Part shown: positions 39,301 to 48,095 of the stretch, piece by piece | Position numbering within the stretch: position 1 is the first letter of the stretch | How the letters are laid out: each line of letters begins with the position of its first letter | Assembly: GCF_018812025.1 (NCBI RefSeq) | Contig: NC_063062.1 | Location: 40,392,340-40,456,339 of the forward strand | DNA: 64,000 nucleotides | Reading direction: 5' to 3' | Source: Megalobrama amblycephala | Lineage: Eukaryota; Chordata; Actinopteri; Cypriniformes; Xenocyprididae | Notes under the pieces: model-generated | What the model saw: only the letters and a program-made list of their open reading frames with translations | Database searches by the model: none | What the model was told of the DNA's origin: nothing | Translations under genes and position numbers: made by a program

Positions 39301-40835
39301 CTAAGATAATGAGATAGTTTTGAACACTGGCTGGTTATGTACTTGCTCAAAAATTGACTTTGGATCATTTTTAACCAAAATGTAGTGGATAAATAAAACA
39401 ATGTTAAGTAAAATTAGTCAAAGTCTACTGTATGTGCTGGTCTGAGCCTCATCACCAGCTGCAGTCATTTCCTCATCTAATAAATCAAACATCTGCGATC
39501 AGCAACTCACATTAATGCACTCACATTCACGCAAAGTATCCTTGTTGACAAGTCTTGGGTGAGTTAAGGCAAAACGCACAAGATATAGTACCTTCGATGC
39601 TCTTAAATGGCGATATCACTTCTTTATATCAGAAACAAACTGCTGCAGAAAAAGTTAGCTGCCATGAAAAATGTAATTTGTAATTGCATTACTCATCACA
39701 AACGTAGTGGAGAAAAAAACTACATTTACTTACTCAAAAATGTAGTCAAGTAGAGAGTAAAAGTTGCCAATATCTTTGATACTCAGTACAACTACAAAGC
39801 AGCCAAAAAGATACTTAAGTACAGTAACTAATTACATTTACTCAAGTACTTTACACCTCTGATTGCCAAGCACCACACGATATGATAAATATTGTAATAA
39901 ATAAACATAACACACTATATGTGTCCGTGCATCACAATCATGGGCGACATTTTGGGGATGGCATATTTTTCCCGATGTGAGCCGTCAGCTCCAGTCCACT
40001 ACAATTTGGAGCGATTAAGGCCCGGGTAGACTTCAAAAAAATAAATAAAAAATTATTGGCCCTAAATTCTTGCCGCCCATGATCACAATATTATATTGAT
40101 ACTGCACCAAACATGCAAGATAATTATGTGATCTGTAGTAGTTCTTACAATGTGGACTAATCTCTGCAATCTCAATAGGTTGATGAGATGACTCATTTGG
40201 ATTTAGACAATTTAACGTGGCTCAACTTTCATGCAGGTTTTCAATCAATTTCAAGACTGGGCCTAGTGACAAGGATGGCATTGCTTTCCATTTTAACCCT
40301 CGAATGGGTTCGAATGTGGTCATGAACAGCTTTACAAATGGAAAATGGGGAACTGAGCAAACTGTCTCTGACAACCCCTTTAAAAACGGAGAAGATTTTG
40401 AGATGTTCATCATCATCAGATCTGAAGGATATCAGGTAGGTGTTTTGTGATTCTCACAGCATCCTAAAAGAAAGCTAAGAATTTGTTTTTGATGAGCGTT
40501 TTAATTGATTTGTCATCACATCAAGCTAATATTTATTAAAATACCACTTAAAACTTAAAGCCTGGTTTTGGTGTGTCAGGTACAAATAAAAGGCCAACAA
40601 CACAGCATGTTCAAGCACCGCGTCCCTTTGGAAAAAGTTAATACAATCAACATTAATGGATCTGTCTCCATCAGCTACCTTGGTTTTGTCATGGTGAGTG
40701 ATATCAGCCCACTTGTTCTTTATATTCCTACAATGTACTGAAAATACACCTTTGAAAATGCTGCATGGCATAATCTTTGTTCAGTATAAAGGCTGAAGTT
40801 TATATAACTCTCCTTTGTTTTCACAGGGTATGTGA
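20900..40835 (+). CDS. Poly-CRD galectin gene (at least 16 CRDs, 5' end in gap)
   Basis: Fifteen tandem four-exon units and a diverged final CRD share one strand and one phase pattern. E1 (89 nt, ILPYVGPISGG...) joins E2 (199 nt, FEINFKTGQ...HFNPR...), E3 (114 nt, VYVNGKEQY...) and linker E4 (117 or 108 nt, NWSTSS...). Each unit sums to 519 or 510 nt, both multiples of three. Only the first unit lacks its start, and only the last ends in a stop. Galectins bind beta-galactosides; vertebrate tandem-repeat types (galectin-4, -8, -9) have two CRDs. No signal peptide would be expected, but the N-terminus is not visible. The visible coding sequence is about 2,600 codons. Single-base indels in units 1, 2, 7 and 8 break the frame as assembled. 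Splicing across all units is inferred, not shown; exon skipping by whole units would stay in frame. Confidence 0.65.
21608..22434 (+). CDS. Galectin unit 1 (frameshift in E1)
   Basis: E1 21608-21697 is 90 nt because of GGAGGAACTG where intact units have GGAGGACTG or GGAGAACTG. E2 21792-21990 has HFNPR and GGFEAEE (Trp replaced by Phe). E3 is 22079-22192 and E4 22318-22434. The E2-E3 intron is 88 nt, not 87. E3 reads HRILLEKLS where most copies read HRIPLEKVS. Confidence 0.85.
22679..23505 (+). CDS. Galectin unit 2 (frameshift in E1)
   Basis: E1 22679-22768 carries the same extra base as unit 1. E2 22864-23062 (Phe class), E3 23150-23263, E4 23389-23505. Confidence 0.85.
23750..24572 (+). CDS. 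Galectin unit 3
   Basis: E1 23750-23838 (in frame, SGELRE), E2 23931-24129 (Phe class), E3 24217-24330, E4 24456-24572. All four exons are intact. Confidence 0.9.
24814..25638 (+). CDS. Galectin unit 4
   Basis: E1 24814-24902, E2 24997-25195 (Phe class core, but with the SFSDNPF and MFIVIK wording of the Trp class), E3 25283-25396, E4 25522-25638. Intact. Confidence 0.9.
25881..26705 (+). CDS. Galectin unit 5
   Basis: E1 25881-25969, E2 26063-26261 (Phe class, mosaic like unit 4), E3 26350-26463, E4 26589-26705. Exons are intact. The E2-E3 intron has 88 nt, as in unit 1. Confidence 0.9.
26948..27768 (+). CDS. Galectin unit 6
   Basis: E1 26948-27036 (SGELRE), E2 27127-27325 (Phe class), E3 27413-27526, E4 27652-27768. 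Intact. Confidence 0.9.
28011..28829 (+). CDS. Galectin unit 7 (frameshift in E3)
   Basis: E1 28011-28099, E2 28190-28388 (Phe class), E3 28476-28588, E4 28713-28829. E3 is 113 nt: AACCTTTTGG has one T fewer than other units, a homopolymer difference, which shifts the frame. Confidence 0.85.
29072..29869 (+). CDS. Galectin unit 8 (frameshift in linker)
   Basis: E1 29072-29160, E2 29248-29446 (first unit of the Trp class, NKKWGAEE), E3 29534-29647, E4 29763-29869. E4 is the short linker type but 107 nt, because CATCATCAC lacks one A present in units 9-13. Frame is lost there. Confidence 0.85.
30113..30911 (+). CDS. Galectin unit 9
   Basis: E1 30113-30201 (donor context GACAA), E2 30289-30487 (Trp class), E3 30575-30688, E4 30804-30911 (36-codon linker). 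Intact. Confidence 0.9.
31156..31954 (+). CDS. Galectin unit 10
   Basis: E1 31156-31244, E2 31332-31530 (Trp class), E3 31618-31731, E4 31847-31954 (short linker). Intact and almost identical to units 9, 12 and 13. Confidence 0.9.
32199..33016 (+). CDS. Galectin unit 11 (chimeric)
   Basis: E1 32199-32287, E2 32375-32573 (Trp class), E3 32661-32774 (reads NIVGDVAVNLFGFIQ), E4 32900-33016 (39-codon linker of the Phe class). The switch from B-type to A-type sequence lies in or near E3. Confidence 0.9.
33259..34057 (+). CDS. Galectin unit 12
   Basis: E1 33259-33347, E2 33435-33633 (Trp class), E3 33721-33834, E4 33950-34057 (short linker). Intact; start of the second 3-unit block. Confidence 0.9.
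34302..35100 (+). CDS. Galectin unit 13
   Basis: E1 34302-34390, E2 34478-34676 (Trp class), E3 34764-34877, E4 34993-35100 (short linker). Intact. Confidence 0.9.
35345..36162 (+). CDS. Galectin unit 14 (chimeric)
   Basis: E1 35345-35433, E2 35521-35719 (Trp class), E3 35807-35920 (FKHR instead of FRHR), E4 36046-36162 (long linker of the Phe class). Same mosaic structure as unit 11. It is the last unit of the regular array. Confidence 0.9.
36217..37661. mobile_element. TTAA-flanked element with simple-repeat interior
   Basis: Starts TTAATAGTCCAGCC with ACTCACCCTCATG inside and ends with GGTGAGTAAATGATGACA...CCTTTTAA, the typical termini of a fish TTAA MITE. The interior holds A-rich and (CATA)n-like tracts (36410-36640, 37440-37560). 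Confidence 0.6.
37658..38024. mobile_element. TTAA-flanked MITE (GGGTTAGTTCACCC family)
   Basis: Left end TTAAAGGGTTAGTTCACCCA and right end TTGGTTGAACTAACCCTTTAA-type are inverted repeats. It shares its left TTAA with the neighbouring element. Related fragments lie at 42138, 51280-51780 and about 60000-60070. Confidence 0.8.
38195..40835 (+). CDS. Galectin unit 15: diverged C-terminal CRD and stop
   Basis: E1 38195-38283 (TLPYVGQIPEGMREG), E2 40237-40435 with all classic sugar contacts visible (HFNPR, VVMNSF, GKWGTEQ), E3 40580-40693 (VQIKGQQHSMFKHR). A three-codon last exon at 40827-40835 reads Gly-Met-stop. This CRD is well diverged from the array units, as expected of the ancestral C-terminal domain of a tandem-repeat galectin. 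The E1-E2 intron is swollen by a hAT element. Its E2-E3 intron (144 nt) has in-frame stops, unlike the array introns. Confidence 0.85.
38359..39861. mobile_element. hAT-type element with perfect 8-bp target duplication
   Basis: Termini CAGAGGTGTAAAGAGTAC and GTACTTTACACCTCTG are flanked by ATTGCCAA on both sides (38351-38358, 39862-39869). A TTAA element (TTAAAGCTGCAGTCTGCG, from about 38486) is nested within and is related to 51831-53166. No intact transposase is seen. Confidence 0.85.
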
Positions 40836-41260
40836 ACAGGAGCGTTTCTGTGGCTGCATTCTCAGAGAATAACGTTAAAATCATGCATGTCTTCATCCTG
40901 ATATTCACTCCTCAAGCAAATCATTGATTTTAATCTAACACATTATAACCAATCAAGGTCACTGCTTATATTGCAATGAAAGCAAATACATTTAATTTTC
41001 TTAAACCACACTGCTCTATGTTGGGAGTTTTGGGTCACAATACAAACACATTTTAGAAAAAGCTCTGTCACCATATGGATATATAGACACCTGTAATGCA
41101 TTATATTAATTTGAGGGGGTTTTCTTTTATTCTTAAGCAAACTGAAATCTAATGGCAATGTTATTTGGATTTTTTTATGCAAACTCAATGACTGTTTTTG
41201 GCAAACCATTCTGAAAGTAAATCTTGAGATACAACAATAAAAACAAAGCTTTTCAGTTCA
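40836..41260 (+). other. 3' UTR of the poly-CRD galectin
   Basis: Follows the stop at 40833-40835 and runs to a poly(A) signal. A near-identical copy of this UTR lies at 49621-50035. Confidence 0.6.
41236..41241 (+). terminator. AATAAA poly(A) signal of the galectin gene
   Basis: AATAAA in ACAACAATAAAAACAAAG, about 400 bases after the stop codon. In the downstream duplicate the equivalent reads ACAACAATAAAAGC. Confidence 0.55.
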
Positions 41261-41742
41261 TTTTCATCTTCATAACTGCATGTTTCACATTTGGAGAAGC
41301 TACTCTCAAGAATCTGTCCCAAGTGTAAAGATCACTGAGTTGACTTTAGAAACGGACACTATTTTTCACAGTCAATCTAGCTTAAGAAAGTATATTTAGC
41401 ATGTGTCCTCAAAACGTTTTAACATAAATGGCCACAAGGTGGAAGTCTTTCCACAGACGTACAGCCAGTGAATTGTGATTGTAAACGCTTGCCATCAGCA
41501 GACTTTTGTCTGAAAGCAATAATGAAGTACAGTGTGCTTATTGTTATTATTACCCACTATAGCTATCAATGCCAAAATACAAAGAAGGAATGATTCATGA
41601 TTCTCCTAGAAATACGTCACTACATCAGTGTGAAAGTGTGTATATTTTAAGATTAGTGTTGTTAAAAGATAAGGCTGAATACTTTCAGTGTGGACTCAAG
41701 TATCACTCTGTTCTTCTGTCCTGTGATTTTCTTTCTCTCTAT

Positions 41743-42070
41743 ACACCTTATTTTCCAGAGAAACAAGCGCACCGCTATCTTTAGAATATTGTCTTTGAAC
41801 TTCCGGTTTTGCGGTAGCCCTGTATATTTCTATGGAAATAAGAATAAGAATAATTAACTGGTTAAGTGGATTTACCTGTTGTAGAGTCAATGAAAGTTAT
41901 CATGAGCATTGTTATGTTTAAAGTAGATGTCTTAACAAATGTCAGTAGACCGGGAAGATTTTAAAATGAGCAGTTCATTCATAAATACAAGATCGCTGTG
42001 GAAATACAAGCCGGAAGTCAAAAGACAACGAGCGCAGCGCTGAAAAGGGGCGGGGCTACATAAGGTCTAT
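41743..42070. mobile_element. 328-bp insertion (MITE) proven by an empty site elsewhere
   Basis: The duplicate locus at 50510-50525 reads CTCTCTATAAAGAGATA. Here the same phrase is split after CTCTCTAT by 328 bp that end in TCTAT. Ends ACACCTTATTTTCC and ACATAAGGT are imperfect inverted repeats. Target duplication is up to 5 bp (TCTAT). Confidence 0.75.
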
Positions 42071-42137
42071 AAAGAGATATAATCTGTGCACTGTGAGAAC
42101 TATTATATCGGTGTTGCACAACTAGACTAGATCATTA

Positions 42138-42380
42138 TTAAAGGGATAGTTCACCCAAAAATGAAAATGTGATGTTTATCTGCTTACCCCCCCAGCACAT
42201 CCAAGATATAGATGACTTTGTTTCTTCAGTAGAACACAAATGATGATCATTAAAGGTTCTCTAAGCGATCCTGGGTGGAGTAACTTTCTGTTCCCGGTTA
42301 ACACACAAGACATTCTCAACAGAGCGACGAATCGATGATTCACCATGGAAACAGACGCTAAGAAAAAGCGCGCCATTCTA
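42138..42380. repeat. Left ends of two TTAA MITE families
   Basis: TTAAAGGGATAGTTCACCCA starts at 42138, and TTAAAGGTTCTCTAAGCGAT starts at 42250 inside it. The second matches the element at 15476 in inverse order of its right end (GATCCTGGGTGGAGTAACTT). The right ends were not found. Confidence 0.55.
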
Positions 42381-42978
42381 CTTCATTCTTCTTCTTTTGT
42401 TTAATGGCGATTTCCATAACCTACTTGGTGCACATCACCACCTATTGGGTGGTTATGCAATCTTTTTTTTTTTTCTTAATATTTTTGATGCTAATTATTT
42501 AATAAGACATTACATATATGATATGTATTTTATTATAGAAATTATAGCATAGAAAATGTCCTGTTATAGGCTAAAGGATAAAAAGCAGATCCATGTGTGA
42601 GATGACAATAAAATAAATTCATATATTAGAATTGAATAAACACTTATATATTGTATAATATACCCTAGTGAAAAAAAAGTATACTTTATTGTATTTTAAA
42701 TATATTCCGTTTTTCTATAGTACACTGCAAATATACTAACAAAAAATGTACTATCATTAAATATATAAAAAGTATATTAGTATCATATTTTCACAATGCA
42801 ACTTTTAACACACTTTAAAATAATTGTACTTTAGTATATTTTCTAAAAAATATATTTTAGAAAAATATACTTGAAGTGTAAGTTCAGTTTATTTTTTAAA
42901 AGTGTATTTATTTGCACTTTATAAAAATATATTTGAGGTATATTTTAACAGTGTGCTGAAAATGATCATTGTAACAAT

Positions 42979-43320
42979 TAGGGCTGCACGATTAATCGCA
43001 TGCTATTCTCACGCGCATTTCGTCAGTAAAGCCGGTTCCCTGATTACCGCTAAATCGCCATCACCTGTTTTTAAACGGAGCGCCTTTTAATAGACGGAGC
43101 CGTAGTTCACGGACAAGCCACGCAATATCGCGTTCATTATCGCAGGCGATTCATCTGCGATATGAACGCGATATTGCGTGGCTTTTCAGTGACCTACGGC
43201 TCTGTCTATTAAATGCCGCTTCATTTGAAAGCAGGTGATGGCGATTTAGCGGTAATCAGGGAACCGGCTTTACTGACGAAATGCGCGTGAGAATAACATG
43301 CGATTAATCGTGCAGCCCTA
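42979..43320. mobile_element. 342-bp hAT foldback palindrome with 8-bp target duplication
   Basis: Starts TAGGGCTGCACGATTAATCG and ends with its reverse complement. Almost the whole element is one inverted repeat (arms about 160 bp) around a centre near 43150. GTAACAAT flanks both sides (42971-42978 and 43321-43328), the standard hAT signature. Confidence 0.92.
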
Positions 43321-44642
43321 GTAACAATGCACTGAAAGTATATTTAAAAAATACATTATTTAATATCCTGAAGTTGTAGTGTATCTAATGTTAAATTTGA
43401 GTATATTTTTTAAGTTTACTACTTCATCCTTGGAATTCATTATATTACTTGTGCTATTTATTTCAGTATGAATGCATTACAAACCCATTTAGTATATGCA
43501 GTGTAGCCTATACAATTTCCAAATATGTGTAAATGTTTATTAAGTTTACACTGGCAGAATCATTTTACAATCGTACACACAAATCTATATTAAACAACAC
43601 ACCAGCAGAACACAAGTAATGCGAAAAAATATGTCGAGTGGTTAAACTTATCGAAATTCAAATATCTCTTCAACTTGGTCTGTGACCAATCAGATTTTGT
43701 TGCTTACTGCCTTCAGCCAATCAGAGCTGCTGACGTCACGATCGTCGTCTGAATCCCCTCGCTCAGTCAGTCAGGTGAAGTATAATGTCGCAATGTGTAA
43801 TTTATTTAATAAAACACTGAAAGCGCAATACATCGCTCGATCTTGGGGATTCTGACCAGTTCAATCAAGTGACATCGCAGCCTGACCGTGATGGCGACGA
43901 CAACCGGCTAATCTAATGGCCTACGCGATCCTGAAAGAACCGGAGAAAAGTGCTGCTATCGGGAGGTGAGTTGTAGTCTACCAGTTAACAAACTTTATTT
44001 TATTTTCTTTAACAAACGGAGAGCGATATTTCGGCTTGATATCTCCTTTTTGAGTTTGTGTGGTGGTTTATGGCACATGTTTGTATGCAGCACCAAAACA
44101 TTCATATGATTGGTCAAATCGGCCCGTATTCTGTACGATATTAATTCATAAAGTGTTTTATGCTTGACTATGTACCGAAAACAATATCGACATGCCATTC
44201 TGATACAGTTCCCTGCTGCTAATCCTCATTTACTGTTCAGAAATAGTGTTGGTTCAATGTTAGACAGACTATTGTAAACGTGAATAAAGAGTTGAACAGG
44301 TCTTATATCTTTGGTATATTCTGTCAACAGATGCTGTTCTTCGCGAGTCTCTGCGGTCATCATTGTGCCATCAGACACAATGAGAAGCTCATCAGAAAAT
44401 GGAATATAATGTGTAATTTGTATTTGTGTATAGAGGGTCACCATGGTCCAATATATATATATATTTTTTTTTTCTTTAATGAAAAACATGGTAAGTTTTG
44501 CTGAATCTAAGTTTAAATAAAAACTATTGGATTTGTCAATTTGTCAAAAACAAATGCATTCAACTTTGGGAAAATGTGTTAAACTGTATTTAAATAGTAG
44601 CACAACTGTATTGTGTGAGATTATGTAATTCAAAATACAGTA

Positions 44643-44717
44643 ATCAACATTTGAAGTGGATCAAAAAAGTTAGGACAACTTTGATTAAAGGTTTTGATCC
44701 GCTTCAAATGTTGACTA
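44643..44717. repeat. Short hairpin inside the TIR element
   Basis: CAACATTTGAAGTGGATCAA and TTGATCCGCTTCAAATGTTG pair with one mismatch across a loop of about 30 bases. Confidence 0.75.
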
Positions 44718-45306
44718 TATTATACAAAGAATTAGTAATAACAAAGTGTATAGTTATTGACTGCAAAGTGTGTAATGTTTATTATTTGGAATAAGCCAAA
44801 ATTACTGAGCATACAGTACTATTACCTGTAAAATAATATATTCAGTGTATATTGCTTGTGTTTTCTGAAGACACTCATAATTATTTTGTAATGTAGCCTA
44901 CTTAAATCACAAATAAAGTGTACTTATAACAGAAATAAAGTATACTTATAATACAACGTATATTATAACAAAAAAATATACTTTTAACACAAATAAAGTA
45001 TACTTATAACACAGATTAAGTACACTTTAATATCACTAATCAAGCATGTAATTAGTCCCTACACAGACATATACTTAAAGTGTACTAAGTATACTTGAAG
45101 TTGTTCCAATTTAGCACACATAAGTATACTAAATATACTTAAAGTTGTATTTTAATACTACTTAATTTCAACTTAAATATACTTAGTACAAAATTAGTTG
45201 TTTCAAAATAGCACACTTTAAATGAACTAATCATTAACACACTTGAAATATACTAATAATTAGTCTTGCTGCAAGTATACTTAGTATACTTTTTTTCACT
45301 AGGGTA

Positions 45307-46340
45307 TGCATCGACGTCACTTTCCCGCCGAAAACGCGCTCCCTCAGCTGGACTGAGTGGCTAAAAAACCTGCCGCGTGACTGGATTTAATTGGGGAAAC
45401 TGCGAAAACTCGAGTAAAACAAACGATTACATGCGATTGGACTCGAAAATGTTCCTTGCAACTTGTCAAATAAACCTAATCCATGGATATTGACATGCAG
45501 CCAGGAATCGTGTTTCCTGACATTTATATGTGCCTGATTTCAACGCCGGGGAAATAGGAGCAAATCTGCCTGTGAATATTTTATATAACTACAATATAGG
45601 TAGGTTTAAATCCGAGTAATCGCTTATATCAATGTTATATCGTCATATTGTCCAGCCCTAAAACTTATATAGTTTTATAGAATAGTTTTTGTCAGTGTTT
45701 ATTTAAGAACACCCAATTATGCAGAATATAGCCTATTGGATGGAAAATATTTAATTAATGAGTTGTCAACATAATATATAACAATTCAGTATATAGGGTA
45801 TGATTTTACCTCAAAATTCAACAATTCCACACAAAATGATAACTGCAAATCCATGTTTCTCTGCTGGAGTCTAGTTGTTTCTGTGAATTGCAGCGATCCA
45901 TTTGCTGCTTTTTTCTGTAGCTTTCAGCACTCTTTAAATATATACCTCAGGTTTTGTGTCAAAGCTATTTGTACAGTCAGTCACAAAGCTCTTTCCCGTT
46001 TTGGATGTATTTTGTGTGTTTTTCGCGACATTCACGCTGAAAACCAATGCTGCCGCTCAGTCTTTTGCCACTCAGTGGGCGTGACCGCAGCCGTAACGGT
46101 CGACGGTGACGTCACGTGCATACTCTCTATATGCGGGAGACATCACTGCCGTTGTCAGAGCGCGATCAGACCTTATACTCAACAACAAAGACTTGCACGA
46201 TAAATGCAGCCTACTGGACTGAAAATGTTTATCATGAACTGCTCTTGATTAGGTTCGTTTAGTAGTTTACTACAATTAAACAAAATGTTAAAGAAAGAAT
46301 AGAAGCTACAGCTCCTTGTGATTGCAGCTATGCTTAAAAC
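45307..46340. other. Intergenic, repeat remnants, no gene seen
   Basis: CpG-containing stretches (45307-45430, 46000-46160) and a hAT-like right end (ATTGTCCAGCCCTA, about 45645-45660). A 116-codon open frame at 45853-46203 has no recognisable features and lies in repeat-like DNA. Confidence 0.4.
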
Positions 46341-46520
46341 CAGTGTTGGGTAGTGATTAATTACATGTAATCTGTATTACGTAATAAGATTACAACAATT
46401 AAACACTTGTATAATTATATGCAGTTACTTCCCAAAAGCTGACATGTAATGTTTAATGCACCATGTTGTTGACAGCAAAAAAAAATATTTTTTGATTATT
46501 TCCGATTATATTATTCAAAT

Positions 46521-47595
46521 TGTTACGTCCCAGGACGTATATCATTCATTGTTGTTTAATTTTATGAATGTGTATATGACTGTGTCTTCTTGATGCCAAC
46601 TGCCTGCTGGGAAATGTAGTTTTTTTCCGCTGTTTCCTCTGTTCCTCCCTGTCCTCTTGCAGGAGCCCAATTGATGCCACCTGTTCCTCGTTAGAGTATG
46701 GCGAGGAACTTGCATTTACACCGAGGGAGCTGGCTGTTCCCCAGAGAGAGTGTGGCCTGTCTTCCCTCCCAGAACTTTTGTTTTATCTACTGTTGTGAAA
46801 GCTTCTTTAAGAAAAACCTGTTGTACCAGTGTGTAATTGAATTGCCCCATTATCGTTGTTTGCAGATGCAGTAGGGAGGTGGGTGCCTTTTGTTTTTACT
46901 AACCCCCGTTTTACCCTGTTTTTGGTTAGTAAGGTAATCCGGTAAGAGACTTGTTGTTTATTTGATGTTTTTGTTTTTTTAGCTTACTCCTTTTGTTGGT
47001 TATTTTGGCTTTAACCCCCTCCTGAAGCTAGAAGCGTCTTATTTATCATTACTTGTTTGAGTTCTTTATTGTTTTGCCTACTTGGGTAAAGTTGGTTTTA
47101 TATTCGCACATTCGGACTTCTGATAAATTCAGACTTTCCAATAAATGTGCAATAAATTAATGTTTGCAAATTTTAAGCAGCGACATGATATTGACAATCA
47201 ACGATTGTCAACTTAAAACATTTTTCACAGTCGATCAATATAGGCAAGTATTGTTTTGTGACTGTCCACTGAATGTCCAATGTAGTGTGATTAACAAGGC
47301 TATTGAATACGGATGTCCGAATGTGCGAATATAAAACCAACTTTACCCAAGTGTTTTGCCTGACTTCTTAATGGTTATAAGAGACTTTATTTTGAATAAA
47401 ACCTTGAAAAAGAGATTCTGTGTTTGTGAGTTCTGGGAGTGCCGACAGAACCAACACTCTCATCTTTGGCCTTGTTCTTCCGTAGTGATTCGTTAATTTT
47501 TTTTTTTTTATTATTATTATTATTATTTATTTTTTATTTTTTTTTATTTCTATGTGTTACTCTCCTGCCTCGCCCAGACAAATTGGGATGTAACA
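46521..47595. mobile_element. Probable solo LTR nested in the MITE
   Basis: Begins TGTTACGTCCCAGGACG and ends TTGGGATGTAACA, the TGTTAC...GTAACA termini usual for gypsy LTRs. TTATTTTGAATAAAACCTTG at about 47389 has an AATAAA poly(A) signal. No internal retroviral-type coding sequence is present. Confidence 0.55.
47080..47352. mobile_element. 273-bp MITE nested in the solo LTR, 9-bp target duplication
   Basis: Ends ACTTGGGTAAAGTTGGTTTT and its reverse complement. GTTTTGCCT lies directly on each side (47071-47079 and 47353-47361). A 9-bp duplication fits a Mutator-like element. Confidence 0.85.
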
Positions 47596-48005
47596 ATTTC
47601 TGGTAGGAACGAGTCATTTCAAGATTAATCAAAAAGTAGTCCGATTATATTACCTAAAATGTGCAATGTAATGGGTTATGTTACAAACTACAACTTTTAT
47701 TGTATTCAGTAATGGACTACAATTTGTAAGTAATCTACCCAGCAATGTTTATAAGTATTTTTTATTTTTTTTATGCAGAGATTGTTTTAAGACAACAAAA
47801 TGCAAAGTCCTGGAAAAGTCACCTCGGATGTAAAATTGTAAAATGCTTTTAATCTTTCAACACTGATGCACAATGCAAATGATCCCATCTGTCGTAGCTT
47901 GAAATTTTGCCTTTGGGTTGCCAAGCTAAAATTAACCCATTGTCAATTTTTAAATACCTTTTACCTAAAAGCGCCCTGAAGGCTGAACCACTCCCATCTA
48001 CTGAG

Positions 48006-48012
48006 TATAAAC
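48006..48012 (+). promoter_or_regulatory. TATA box of the small galectin-like gene
   Basis: TATAAAC, 90 bases before the ATG at 48096. This leaves room for a transcript start near 48035 and a 5' UTR of about 60 bases. Confidence 0.6.
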
Positions 48013-48095
48013 CCAAAACCACCACCTGCAACGCTCATCCTAAATCTAGAATCCACCTGTGCATCAGCCCATCATCCTTCTGAGTGGCCGACAAC

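Larger units (their letters stand above)
42661..45306. mobile_element. 2.6-kb TIR element rich in AGTATACTT words
   Basis: Left TACCCTAGTGAAAAAAAAGT and right CTTTTTTTCACTAGGGTA are inverted repeats with a TA at each outer edge, consistent with a TA target. Subterminal AGTATACTT motifs repeat many times at both ends. No transposase frame is visible, so it is non-autonomous. It contains a nested hAT palindrome and a CpG-rich stretch at about 43680-43970. Confidence 0.75.
46341..47748. mobile_element. MITE (CAGTGTTGGGTAG family) split by a nested LTR
   Basis: Left end CAGTGTTGGGTAGTGATTAA and right end AAGTAATCTACCCAGCAATG are imperfect inverted repeats. The two halves are separated by the inserted sequence at 46521-47595. 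Confidence 0.7.

Noticed and set aside
45853..46203. 116-codon frame as a small Cys-rich protein gene
   Set aside because: It lies among repeat fragments, with no start context, splice partners or recognisable motif.
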